The notes under the pieces: model-generated | Database searches by the model: none | The model's input: only the letters and a program-made list of their open reading frames with translations | Told to the model about the DNA's origin: nothing | Shown: one piece after another, positions 50,862 to 62,529 of the stretch | How the letters are laid out: every line of letters starts with the position of its first letter | Numbering within the stretch: position 1 is the stretch's first letter | Source: Hydractinia symbiolongicarpus | Taxonomy: Eukaryota > Cnidaria > Hydrozoa > Anthoathecata > Hydractiniidae | NCBI RefSeq assembly: GCF_029227915.1 | Contig: NC_079879.1 | Span: forward strand, 26,790,501 to 26,854,500 | Direction of reading: 5' to 3' | Length of the DNA stretch: 64,000 nt | Program-made: the position numbers and the translations under genes

Positions 50862-51186
50862 CAGGGGCGGCGCCACAATTTCCAAAGTGGGGGGCTTAGG
50901 CATAGTGGGAGATTTTGAAATTTTAGTGACAATCAACGAGCGAAGCAAGTTGCCGAAACACCTAGGGTCCAGGGGGCGCTGTATGCCCCCTGGTGGAATC
51001 AACGCATATTAGAGTCCTAAAACACGTAAACGGCTATATTTAGCGAGATAACCTGCAGATTCTCTGGTTGATTAACATCAATTTCCATGCAGTGATAGAG
51101 ACACTTGTTTGCAGAAAAAAAATTATTACTTAGCAAAAAGAGTTAAGGCCCCCCCCCCCCCAACCCCCCTAGTGGCGCCGCTCCTG
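50862..51186. mobile_element. 325-bp hAT-like MITE
   Basis: The ends are CAGGGGCGGCGCCAC (50862) and GTGGCGCCGCTCCTG (to 51186), inverted repeats of 15 bp with one mismatch. G-rich and C-rich runs follow inside both ends (GTGGGGGGC at the left, a long C-run at about 51149-51167). CAGGGGCGG termini are characteristic of hAT-family non-autonomous elements. A clear 8-bp target duplication is not visible (the flanks are T/C-rich). It has no transposase; the open frame at 50821-51012 lies within the element. Confidence 0.7.
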
Positions 51187-51277
51187 CCTTTTTCAATAAA
51201 AGTTTGCGGGAAAGAATTAAAGAAACGATATAAATTAGTACCTGTAAAAAACGGGCAACGTTGAGTGATGTTGCGTT

Positions 51278-51547
51278 CTAATTTGTGTTTTGTTCTGCTG
51301 GTACCGATGGGTTTTTATGTTTGTTGAAAAAGGAAAATACAAATTGAATTATAAGCTCATTCGTATTAGGCTGTACACAATATTTTGACTGACCCTCAAT
51401 CTTGCTTAAGTTTCTGTACTTGGCTATTGCAAATTTGTTACTTGGACCAAATAAGTGTATCTTTAAGCATCGTTTCCATTTAGCTGCAGAGTTTAACAGT
51501 TGCAGTTTCCCCTTAAGAGAGAGCCAATAATGCTTAAGAAAACTCAT
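51278..51547 (-). other. Unsupported open frame of 89 codons
   Basis: The composition (KWKRCLKIHLFG, AIAKYRNLSKIEG) looks less random than the surrounding spacer. I recognise no domain, there is no clear splice context, and it could be a transposon remnant. It is noted as a possibility only. Confidence 0.15.
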
Positions 51548-51644
51548 TCGATTGTCAGTTACAAAAATTTAAAATAACATCATGGTAATTAAAAATTTTT
51601 AGGACATTGAATAATTTTTTTTCCAAAAACAAGACGTTATCTCT

Positions 51645-51867
51645 TTAGTAATATTCCGTCTTTAATAACATTCCGTCTTTCTGTCTGTCTGTCCGCGAAC
51701 GCCGCGTTCTGTTACGGAAATGCGATATATGAAGGACATAATATAATATCCGCATACTTCTGTCTGTCTGTCGCGCAAAATGGCATTGCAAGTAGCTAGA
51801 CGCACGCAATGCGGTATAAAAAAAGGACGGGCGAACCCGTGGATTTTTCCACGTGTCACCGACTAGT
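51645..51867 (-). repeat. ACTAGTCGGTGGCCC repeat family, longest copy
   Basis: On the minus strand it starts ACTAGTCGGTGACACGTGG at 51867 and runs through ATCCACGGGTTCGCCCGTCC and a TTATACCGCATTGCGTGCG block. Two CAGACAGACAGA tracts follow, and the tail is GACGGAATGTTATT / GACGGAATATTACT then AAGAGATAACG. The open frame 51662-51859 is repeat-derived. Confidence 0.75.
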
Positions 51868-53840
51868 TCTTTTAAATGCCTTCAAACAGCATGAGTTACT
51901 TCGACAAAAGTTAAAAGCACTTTAGTCTGACTCTCATTGAACAACTTTTAAAGTATCTGAATATTCTATTTTTTAAATGCAATTCCCCTGAACTTTTCCC
52001 TTCTGAAATCTAGTTTATGGGTCAAAATAATCTTTTGTTAGCAGCTGCCATATTACCTTGTCAATTTTATTTCGCACGTAAAAATTAAATTATAATGGAT
52101 ATTAATTTCTTCTCGAGAGCAAAAACGTTTAACTCAGCCAATCGAAATCAAAAATTTAGTTTTAATCGCGTTTGTCGAATATAACTTTTAGAACTTTTAA
52201 AACAGTATTTTCTCAGAAATTATTGTTCTTATTTTTAAAAGATCGAATGCTCATATTGCTTATAATATGTTGTTTATAAGAACAAATACTAGCAAATCTA
52301 ATTGGATGAACCTCCCTCGCACCGCTTTTATACCATTTGTTTACAAGGGAGCTTATCGCAAAGTAAACGTAATTTTTAATGCTATTATCTCTGCAATAAT
52401 GCTATTATCTCTGCAATAAATCAACTTCCGCTCTTAACTTATCATTTCTTTCATAGATAATGTTTTATAATGACAGCTTTGGGTACTAACGAGTCACGTG
52501 ACATGGTAGGTTGTTCATCCGGATACGTCACAAACATATATTTTGTATGAAATGAAAAGGATGTTATAAAATATAAAATATCAATATTGAGTGCGGATTA
52601 CAAAGTAGGTTTAACGCTTCTTCCGGCGAATTTAACGACTATCATTTGTTGATATCAAGTTAAATCGACCAATACTGGATTTAAAGTATATTCTAGGATA
52701 AATTTTCAAAAGTGCTTCGTTTATACAACAGCCTCTATTCGGATATTAAGGCCGCTGTAGAACTCTTTTCTACCAGATCTTAAGGGCGCTATAAAGCAAA
52801 CTTTATTTTTCCAGAAAATATCTAAAGATTGTTTCATATGACTATATGCTCTAAATAATCTTTTTTTCATAGACCTGGTGCTCATTGAACCGGTTTACAT
52901 TCATTAGTATTTGGTTTTTTTCTTTATTTTTTTATTTGTTATGGCTACAACTTTTCCGAACACTGTTTAAAAACTAAATTACATCCTTTAAAAACTCGAC
53001 CACTAGCTAATATTACTTCATTGAAGATATTACTCATTTGATAAATCAAGGCATTGGCGCAATCTTTAAGTGCATAAATAAAATAAAGTTGCTAATATAA
53101 TTGAACTTAAATAACACAAAAATAACTGTTAAACGCTTATAACATCCGGAAAGGCGACCAATTATCTATTGCGGCAAGTCTTTATTTAATATAGCCCAAT
53201 ATAAACAACCGATTACAGGCATATATAAGTAATACACCAAACAACACAGCTATTAAGCTACCTTAAAAGGGAAACGGACTTTAAGACTTACATAACTTGT
53301 ACATCATTGAATATATTGACAAACTTGACTTACGTAATCGACGAGACAAGGTAAGACATGAGATCCCCATTATAACCATAAGATAAGATTTTCAGAAGTG
53401 TGGTTTGTGTCATTAAAAAGCCAACTATTGGAAGAATTTATCAATATATACCGAAATATGTTAAACAGAAGTGACGTAATTTTTGCAAGGTGACGAAAAT
53501 TTTGTATGAAGAATTATTTGTTAGAATCTCACTTAAGATTATACAAAACTTTAGGGGTTTTTTACCTTAAAAAAAATAGATAAAAATAACGTAAACGAGA
53601 ATTATTATTAAGAAACTAGGTAAATTTCTAATTATCAACGTTATATTCACCATTGTAGCCTGTTTTCGGGTTCGAAAATAAAACATGACGTCATTTTGGT
53701 CCAAACAAATTCTGTTATCACAGGGTGTTATATTTTTTAAAGAAAATGATATTTTGATTGCGTTTGGTTAAATAAAGAAACGAATACCAAAAATCGTAAT
53801 AAAATCTTAAAAAATGGATAATTCGTTGGGCGTTAATTGG
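51868..53840. other. Spacer without recognisable gene
   Basis: AT-rich. A 19-bp duplication ATGCTATTATCTCTGCAAT occurs back to back at about 52380-52419. No gene is supported. Confidence 0.5.
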
Positions 53841-53854
53841 CATAACATCAGGAA

Positions 53855-54010
53855 AGCATTAACACCCTTGGGCGTAAACAAGGGGCGTAAAGTTTTGAAT
53901 TATTTACAACGTACGAACCTCAAATTTATATATGGGATTGAGCTTTTGGTAATAGTTGTGCCAAGTCACCAGCTTCAAATTTTTCCAAAAAATGTTTTTG
54001 GCCCTATTGT
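53855..54010 (+). repeat. Dispersed repeat related to 33372-33560
   Basis: Shares TTAACACCCTTGGGCGT, AACGTACGAACC and CACCAGCTTCAAATTTTT with the copy at 33.4 kb, in the same order, but is diverged. The 69-codon open frame 53814-54023 lies across it and is not a gene. Confidence 0.55.
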
Positions 54011-57000
54011 TTTAATAAGCTAGTTTTGAGCATGAATAGGGTTAATTGCACTAACTTTTGAGACAGGTAATTTTCGCAGGTAAAAAACGTATTAATTTTA
54101 GCGGGCGATTATCTGTGTAAAAAATATTTGAGGATATTTATTTTTTGCGATGAAGGTAAAAATGTTATCAAATATTTCTTTTCCAATGGAACAGTCACAG
54201 ATGTACAATTTTAATAAACTTTGTTATGGCTTTCCCAACATTATTCGACAATTTTTTAGCGCGGGGATAAAATTGACTTTTTACCCCCTTGTGGATAAGA
54301 ACTTCATAAAGTTTGATTACAACGTTTTGTAGGTATTTGCGATTTACCCTTGCGAATTTTTTCTCAAAAATATTTCATGGGTACTTATTTCTGGAATTTA
54401 GTTAAAAAGGTTAACATTAATACCTGCGAAAATTGTTACCATAAAGTTGAAATCAATATTTCTGTTAGAAGAATTTCAATTTTTTTAACCTAGCCAGTTA
54501 ACTATATTCTTCAAAGTTTTGTAGAAACAAAAAAGAATATGACACGCTAAGCCGGTTAAGAGAGAGACAACAATGAAAAATATGGTATCTCGTGTCAATT
54601 CTACTGATATTCGTATAATTTTAGACTTAGCAGCTAAAAAGTTAAAGCGTGATAACAAAATAAGAAAATGCAGTATTGTCAGCCATTGCAATAACGTTGA
54701 AATTTGTAAATATCCTCTTTGTTCTTCAAGAAAAGAAAAGAGAATTTTGATTTCCTTGAATTACCAATTTTTTGTCTGCATTTATTGTAAGGGGATTGTT
54801 TTTGCAGCGTTAGATCCTCGGATTGTTTATCAGTAAATTAACAAGCACTGGAAAACATAAAAAGTGGGCAGAATGCAATTAGTGATGCAAGCGAGAGATA
54901 AAAACTTTCCCAGATACCTCATGTTATCAACTTATTTCATGTAAAAGATAAGAAAATGGGATTACAAATCGTCTAGCCTTGCAGCTCATGACAACAAATA
55001 CAAATCTAAAACAACTTGTTTTATCCTTGGCTCGTGTATGTGAAAATTTTAGTAGTAATGAAGATCTTCTCACAACTGTTTAGAATTTTCAGTGTGAATT
55101 GAACTACATTAGTTTCTCTTTTTAACCCTTCCCAAAGAGTCCTAAAATGTTATTTACCCCCTCCACTTATTTAGCCCAGAAAATGAAATAAAATAAAGTA
55201 AAAAAATAATATTATTCGTTGATCTGTCGTCATCGAGAATGAATATTGAGATTTTCAATGTTGCGCTACATTGGAAGAAAATTTGCAGAAGACGTGGTTA
55301 AAGATTTTTTTTTTGAAATTCTTGACTTCTAGATCGATTAAAGGGGTACGGTACCAGTATTTCGACTTAAGTCTTAGTCTACCCCAGGTGACGAGTCAAT
55401 GTTAAAGATTTTTCTTTTGATGGTAAACCGTTCAGAAAGCTTTCTGAATGCTTAAGAAACATAATACTTTGACCTGCAATATATATCACCCTATTGCGAA
55501 GCCTGAAAGTGAAAACTAGCCACAACAAAAAGATGAATTTGGCAAATTGGAGAAATTGCGAACCATCTTAAATTGACAAAATGCAAGCATTAAGAAATAA
55601 CACGTCTAAAAATTTCTCTTCAATCGAGAAAAAATTACTTAAAATCATATAAATTTCGGGATTCGTATAAATAAGATGCTCCTTAAGCCTTGTAGGTTTA
55701 AAGCAGATTAAATTCAACAAGCACTAAAAAACTACACTGGATTATAAAAGTTTGCATCATAAAAACGCATCATCTAGACAACACGTGCTACTGTCTCGGA
55801 GGTGATTAGAAGACATTAGCAAAAAAAAATCCCACATGGCAACGAGAAATATCTTAAGCTTGTCCCTTAGTGCTTGCTAAATCAATTAGAAGCCATAACG
55901 ATATTAATTAGTGCACGTGTATAATTAAAAATAAAATGGCTCAATTTAAAACATTCAGTAGTAAAATTTAACACCTGAATTCCATGATTTGCAGGCACAT
56001 AAGTTTTCCCTTTTTTTTCTGAAAATTATCCCAAACAAATATCACATTTATTTAATTCTTAAAGCAAAGGAGACATTGTCACCCGTAGCAAAATAGACTT
56101 TGAATCCAACATCAAAATTCGACTTTCTGCGAAACTCAAAAATAACACTTTTTTAACCGTGAAAAAGCAAGTTAGTGTTATTACTGTGTATTTCGCACAT
56201 AACCTAACGTTACCCAAAGTTTCGTGACGTCATCAGTTCTAACAGTCCATAAGTTTTATGTGCTGAAATTGCGGCTAACAAGTAAAAAAAGGTAAAAAAA
56301 ATTGTAAATGTTTTCATGTTTGATTATTCAATTTCCGCTCACTAGGAAAATTATTTGATTTCCAAATCCTAACCGTCCAGCATTTCTTGCGATTATCGAT
56401 AAAAAACACACTCGTCATTTTATTATAATCTTCTAACTTTATTTTTCAAAAAATATAATAGTTTTGTTTCTTAACCTGATTTTTATGACAACGTATTATT
56501 TTAGGATGGGGCACTTACATTTTTCTATCCCTCCTCCAACAATATAGCCATATACACTCGACCTAATAAAAATCTTTCAGTGTAGCATTGATCTTTAATG
56601 AATGACTAGTATTGATTAAATCTTGGTACCGTTAAAAATTAGATTAGTTAACGGAATCATGCCTAGTGCGATTCAACTAACGTACGCTGGCAAGCATAAA
56701 TAAGCATCAAAAATGCAACTATATTGCACCATCCCTAATGGTCGATCCTATCGCGCAAGGTATAATTAATTATGACAATTAGCCACGACTTGTTTACCAT
56801 TGTGTAGAAGTTTCCTGTGGCTGCCGTCAAGTCCATGGAAACTGAAAGGAAAGCTCTAGGAACTTTCTTTGGATAAGAAAATGTTCTAAATGAGCAGCTC
56901 TATAAATAATTGACGTCTACTATGTTGCCAGAATATCGTTGAAAATATCAACAACCTTAGATTAATTTTTACGGGTATTAATTTTTAATTTTCGAAAGTT

Positions 57001-57588
57001 TTTAATTTTTTCTCTCTCAAAATTGGCGAAAATTAATTCCCTCAAGTACCTTTTTACACAATAAATAGCCCCCCAACTGCTCTCTTATGGATAGAGATGC
57101 CATTTGTTCACATTATCGGCTAACAAGTAGAGTTTGTTTAGAATGCTGCTAATTTGAATACTTGCTATTCCTGACAAAATTTTAAGTCTCAACACTGAAA
57201 CTTTATATGAATTTCTAACAAAAATATCTCATTAAAAAATATTGTGAAACCTTTTTAGTAACTATGAGAGACCTCTTCAGCAGCTTGGAAATCTTTTAAG
57301 GTATTTAGAAGCAAAATAAAATGATAATTAGAAAAGGACTGATAGTTATGTCAGGAAGTTATAAACTTCTTTTGCCATCATTCTTCCTCTCTGTAAACAA
57401 ATATAGTTAATTTGCAACAATTTTATTTGACCTGATATTTACTCTAAATATATCTGGAATCGTTTTTTCCTACGGTGATCAAGTAGTATCGTGGCAATAA
57501 TATAAACAACGATATAAGTAACAGCACAACATGTCTTACAAATATATTTTGGGCTGTCTTTAACTGACCTTAACCATTATGATCATGT
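54011..57588. other. Long spacer without recognisable gene
   Basis: AT-rich. The frame at 54573-54836 has some cysteines but no domain I recognise. No RNA gene or long repeat is visible. Confidence 0.45.
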
Positions 57589-57759
57589 TTATGTGCTTAC
57601 ACCAATCTTGTCTATGAAAAAAACATTGTATTTCTTTATATATCTTTGCTCACAGTGGCACCTATATGCACCGTTTTTACTATCATATGTATGTGTCCTC
57701 ACACACGTTGCAGTATTTTTTGTTTGACATTTCCCTATCTCAATGTTTGGCCATGCCTT
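57589..57759 (-). CDS. Possible EGF-like exon (fragment)
   Basis: An acceptor-like TTCTTTCGGACGCAG on the minus strand (AG at plus 57760-57761) opens into KAWPNIEIGKCQTKNTATC, then DSKNGAYRCHCEQRY, and a stop at 57589. The block N-G-x-Y-x-C-x-C-x-x-x-Y is the hallmark of the second half of an EGF-like domain, and the C-x8-C-x14-C-x-C spacing fits. The last cysteine of an EGF domain is absent, and no partner exons are found nearby. The exon may be real with distant partners, or be a decayed piece or a coincidence. Confidence 0.3.
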   Translation of the reverse strand, partial: KAWPNIEIGKCQTKNTATCVRTHTYDSKNGAYRCHCEQRYIKKYNVFFIDKIGVST

Positions 57760-57789
57760 CTGCGTCCGAAAGAATTCGAAAGTGAATAC

Positions 57790-57960
57790 AGTTAGGTTCC
57801 GGTAACTCGAACATCGGATAACTCGAAAAAAAAATGACACAAAAAAAAATGAAACTATTAACATTCGTTAATAGTTTCATTTAAAAACTCCAACTAATTC
57901 AAACCTCAGATAACTCGGATATTCGTTAACTTGACCCATTTCCCGTCCCCCCTGAGACTA
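57790..57960. repeat. 'TAACTCGAA' repeat with perfect internal hairpin
   Basis: Words such as GGTAACTCGAACATCGGATA and CTCAGATAACTCGGATATTC flank a perfect 13-bp hairpin (57850-57862 with 57867-57879, loop ATTC). This looks like a short pogo/Tc1-type element or its remnant. Confidence 0.5.
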
Positions 57961-58955
57961 ATTTCTTACTCGCGAAAAGAAAGCCAAAGACTAGATAAAT
58001 TTCAGATTTTAATTTTTTTTATTAACTCCTGATGTAATACAGATAAATAATGTTTTTTGTCAAGGAAAAATTCGATGGACTTGCATCTTTTTCATCGCCA
58101 GGATTGCACCTTTACCCTCTAACTGTTGCCCCACCTTATAAGAAAATCGCTAAATTCGACTTAACAGAATCTTCGTTTAACTTTAATATTTTTTAAGCCG
58201 AACTATTTTTATTGGTTGTTCGGTTTACCGGAAGTTAATTGTAATTGGAAGCGCTCGAACGATTCGAATAGCTGCTACTTGGCTTTTTGATTATAATGCA
58301 ACTTTTCAAGTAAAAATAGCAGACCATAGCAGCATTGGCTACTCCAATGATTTCTTGCATTTAACATGTATTTGGCTTCATTTTATATATTTCATATAGC
58401 CGTGCGTTGGAGCATTCTTATGCTTACATTTATGTAGATCGTGAGGTTGTCTGAAAATACTAACGCATCTTCTCGAGTTCTTAGTTTAATGATTAAATTA
58501 AGAAAACTAAGGTAGATGTTGTAGTACACATTTGTTGCAAGAAAGCATCCAAAAAACTTAAGCCTCCAAATACACAAAGAGGAATTGTCGAGCTAACATT
58601 TAAGAGGCATAAATACTAGCAATAATAATCAATATTTCAATGTGATCAATATTTCCTGATATAGATGGGGCATTAAACTCCTCCAAATTGACAGCATTAG
58701 CGATATAGATGACGAAGTAATGTAATGGTAAGATGTCCTGTATTATCCTGAGCATTGAAGCTTCTCCGAAAAATTTATCTCTTATTTTTTTTACGAGTCG
58801 CAAGGCGGTTCAGATGAATTCTGTTTAAAGACAGAACGAAGCATCGAAATTTATTGAAATCTAAAATAAATTGATAAAAGGCCAAAATGTGACTCTGGAA
58901 CTGTTAATGAGAACATTTGAAGATTTTGAACAGATTAATTCAAAAATCAGACTAC
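57961..58955. other. Spacer without recognisable gene
   Basis: Frames at 58392-58577 and 58600-58803 (minus) lack domains. Nothing is supported. Confidence 0.45.
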
Positions 58956-59035
58956 CGTAATGCTTCGAATAAACGCTCGGGTCGTTATTAACTTTTATGA
59001 TTTTCAGGGGCGTCCTTTCGAAAGGGTGTTTAAAG
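58956..59035. repeat. Dispersed repeat fragment (CGAATAAACGCTC type)
   Basis: ACCGTAATGCTTCGAATAAA, CGCTCGGGTCG and GGGGCGTCCTTTCGAAAGGG resemble the family suggested at 16755-17015. Confidence 0.4.
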
Positions 59036-59272
59036 AATTATAGCATTTTTTTACCTTTTTTTGCCGATGGAATATAAATATTTTTTACATAATATCTACA
59101 TTATTATAAATATCATTATCGTCAATTATATTAAAAGCAAGTGCAGCATAGAGCATAGAGAAAACCCAACATTTGCATCATGTTTTAAAAATGGGGTCTT
59201 TGACCCATTACGGAATTTTAGAAATATTAAATGAAAAAGTTGAATTGTTTGTACGACTATAAAGTATTCTCT

Positions 59273-59317
59273 CAAAATTTTATTTATGGTTATTACAGAA
59301 CCATAAATAAAATTTTG
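59273..59317. repeat. Perfect 19-bp inverted repeat with 7-base loop
   Basis: CAAAATTTTATTTATGGTT at 59273-59291 is exactly complementary to 59299-59317; the loop is ATTACAG. Confidence 0.95.
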
Positions 59318-60303
59318 GCAAACCATGTGCAATATTTATTTAATGTTTGGAGTCCGCGAGAATAGGGTTAAACAATACGTCTACAAGACTCAACGGGTGC
59401 TTTTCCATACAATATTAGCCCATATTTGGAAATTTCAAAAAGCAAATAAATGTTTTCTTACCGTAAAAATTATCTTATGATTCCACGTATTCAATTGATT
59501 TCAGGTTTGGTTTCGCAAAGAGTGACGTACCATAATGATCGTGTGAAATTTTATTGTTAAGATACGAAGCCAACAAAGCTTGTTTGTATGTCCGAAAGTT
59601 GTTATCGAAATATATATTTCAGTGATACCTAATTAAGTTTTTGTATTATCGAGAGATGATCCAGGTGACATATTTTTTAATCCAGACCTCATAAGCTACT
59701 TTTCTCACAATACACGCACATAAGATATCAAAAAACAAAGTAATAAAATCAATACAAACAACAAACCCTGCGGCTTGAAGATTTCTGTCATTAGCCTAAA
59801 AGATTCTGAAATTTGAAGTAGACCTTAAAAACAGAGAATTATGTATTAAGCATCCCAATTCTCAATTATTATTGTAACTAACCTGCAATGTTAAAATACA
59901 ACTCAATAAACAAAAAATTAAAAATAAAATTTTACATAACAGCTATTTAAAAATCAAAAATTATTTAAAAATACAGCTAAAATTTTAACTGGATATTTTC
60001 AAAACTGAGCAGGAAAATTCCAGAATACAGTACTTGTTATGTATAAACTTGATAATTCGAATAAAATAACTTCTGAACCAGCTCAATTTGAGTGAATGAA
60101 GTAGTTCATTGTTAATTAATTCACCAATAAATACATATTAGCATTTGAATGTTTCAGTTCTTAGGCCTTCAAAAATTACTCTCTTCTAAAGATTTTTTGA
60201 AAATCCTGATGGTGCATGGTTTGATAACGGTGGTTTGATGTTTGATGTTGATGACAATTAGCCAGTAACAGAATAGTTAGCCGATGCAGAAAAATTATAT
60301 ATA

Positions 60304-60420
60304 ATCGGTGGCCCGTGGAAAAATCCACGGGTTCGCCCGTTCTGTTTTTACCGCATTGCGTGCTCCTCACTACCTTCGGTACTATTTTGACGGACGGACG
60401 GACGGACGGACGGATTTCAA
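60304..60420 (+). repeat. ACTAGTCGGTGGCCC repeat family, best-preserved head
   Basis: TCGGTGGCCCGTGG, then an 8-bp hairpin (CCCGTGGA and TCCACGGG around AAAA), GGTTCGCCCGTTC, ACCGCATTGCGTGC, and a (GACG)n tract at about 60393-60414. The open frames on both strands here derive from the repeat. Confidence 0.7.
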
Positions 60421-60487
60421 GAAAAGATATGGAATAGACTTAGTTAGCTGTAAAGAAAAGATATGGAATAGACTTAGCTGTAAAGTA
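60419..60487 (+). repeat. Short tandem duplication (about 36 bp)
   Basis: AAGAAAAGATATGGAATAGA followed by CTTAG...CTGTAAAG occurs twice back to back; the first copy has an extra TTAG. Confidence 0.85.
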
Positions 60488-62473
60488 CACAAGGAAGCAT
60501 TTAACGGCTTATACCGCGCGCAGCGTGTAATTATCCTGCATCGGCTAAATATATATTCTGTTACAGCTAAGTTCACCCTGACTGTTCGGTGCAAGCAAAA
60601 ATAAACTTTTGTCACCTTTCGACAACTTTTCTGCAAAAAGTATAAAAAAACCTATATGAGTGTACACCTTTTCATCTAATAGAAGCCCCCACAAAGTGTC
60701 GTTTGGAAGTTATTTTTAACCCGTTTTTTCCCATAAGAAACAGGAAAAAGTTTTTTTGTTGCTGACTCTTTAAGAAAAAAAGGCGCTCTAATTAAAGCGC
60801 TATTTTGTGTAGCTATATAGCTAGCTCCATAGCTATATAGCTAGTAAGTAGCTAAGTAATTTCAGACTATTAAAAGGGGTATGTCCGTACCAATCAAAAG
60901 GAGACCCAAGTCAGCACAAGGAATTGAGAAAGCTAGCTAGCAAGCATTCTTTTCTCACTTTTATGTATAATTCTTACCTGATAAAATACACGAATTTAAA
61001 AAATAGTGCTTAGCTTCCCAGCTACATCAACCAGACCACCAAGAAGCAACCAACAAAATGTAAGCACTTTTAGTCATGGCCGTACACGGAATGTTCTGGC
61101 CACACGAAGAGTATCAATCTCTGATAAGATTGGTGATTAAATTGACAGACAATAATATGAAGCATCTTCATTGGCTCTCGAGAAGACGGAACTTTTCTGA
61201 GGTTTTAGCCTGGACAAAAACTTAGCAGCGTCCACGCTCTGTGCTGTCCAGCGTCCACGCTCTTAATATATATCTATCTTCCATCAGGCGATTTTAAAAA
61301 TTCCGTCCCGCGTAGCACTGACGGGAATCAACAAAATGTGCACGCCATAATCAAAATATTGAGACTTTTTCTAAATATGCACAAAAGTGTAAACTAATCC
61401 ACGTCAGGGACGACGAAGATTCCGAACTTAGTAAAAAGTTGGGCATGCTGACACCGGCAACAATTAGCATATTTTAGGTCCTAAGTCGGCTCTGAAAAAG
61501 ACAAGTGAAAATTGAAAAGTTCAAATGTTTTAATGTAATATAAATATATCCTACGCAATTGCTTGTGGTGTAATAGTAGTTATAGTTTTTTTTTAATTTC
61601 GTTTTATTTTTATAAAACAGATTTTCAAAAGCTTTGATAGATAGTTAAACATCTGATTTATCATCTCTTGGATTTTTTGGTATAAAACAGTTTATAAATT
61701 TTGGAGTTCGCGATAGACCATGCCATATCTGTTTATTAATTAACGCTTCATAGATTAAAACTCTACTGGAAGTTTAAAATCAATACTGTAAGGCAATCCC
61801 TCCCCCCCCCAGCCTCGCATGGGCTATGAATCTGTCCGGGACTAATCAAACTGTCCGTCTGAAATGCATGTCTGGTTTAGAGGATGTATGTAGGATATGT
61901 TAATAAGATAATACCGTAGCATTCGTGTATCTTTTAACGACTTGACGCGGAGTGGTCGTTTGCTTTATGTGGACGCATATCCATATGTATATGAGGCCTT
62001 TTATTATTAAAAAAATTTTAAATGTTTATAAGCAGGAAATTTTTTCTCGTATTCTACTAAATGTCCCGTCTAAATGTTAACTTAAATCGGAGGACAATGA
62101 AAGAACAACAACAGAGAAACATTGGAGTATCTTACCAAAAGAGAAGAATTTTATAATGTAGGCTTAAACTCTGCAAAGTGACATTTTTCATGATTTTTGC
62201 AGCACATATGATTGGTTCACGTCTGATTTTTATATTTTTTTTATAAACTGCCAGAGGGATAAAAACAATAAATACGACAAAATAATAATTTCTACCAATT
62301 TTACCAAAACTAACATTTCCATTATTTTTTATTTTCTTGATTTTCTGTTTTTTAAACCAAATTTATATGCCTTATTCTTAGCATTATTCCAGAAAAAATT
62401 ATTGGTCATTTTTTCTCTCTCCCGCTTAAAACGTATTGTAAACTCTAAAGCTGCCCAAATTCAGGCGTCAATG
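60488..62473. other. Spacer without recognisable gene
   Basis: A TAGCTATATAGCTAG motif is repeated at about 60811-60845. A GTCCACGCTC word is repeated at about 61228-61262. No gene is supported. Confidence 0.45.
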
Positions 62474-62529
62474 CACATGCCCAAGTACACATGCCCAGGT
62501 ACACATGGCCAGGTACACATGCCCAGATA
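62474..62529 (+). repeat. 14-bp tandem repeat, four copies
   Basis: Units CACATGCCCAAGTA, CACATGCCCAGGTA, CACATGGCCAGGTA and CACATGCCCAGATA follow one another without gaps. Confidence 0.95.

Noticed and set aside
50821-51012. 63-codon open frame with Gly-rich start
   Set aside because: It lies across the left end of the hAT-like MITE.
54573-54836. Cysteine-bearing 87-codon open frame as a small secreted protein
   Set aside because: No signal peptide, no recognisable cysteine spacing and no splice context.
60308-60636. 98- and 84-codon open frames
   Set aside because: Both run through the (GACG)n-containing dispersed repeat and a local tandem duplication.
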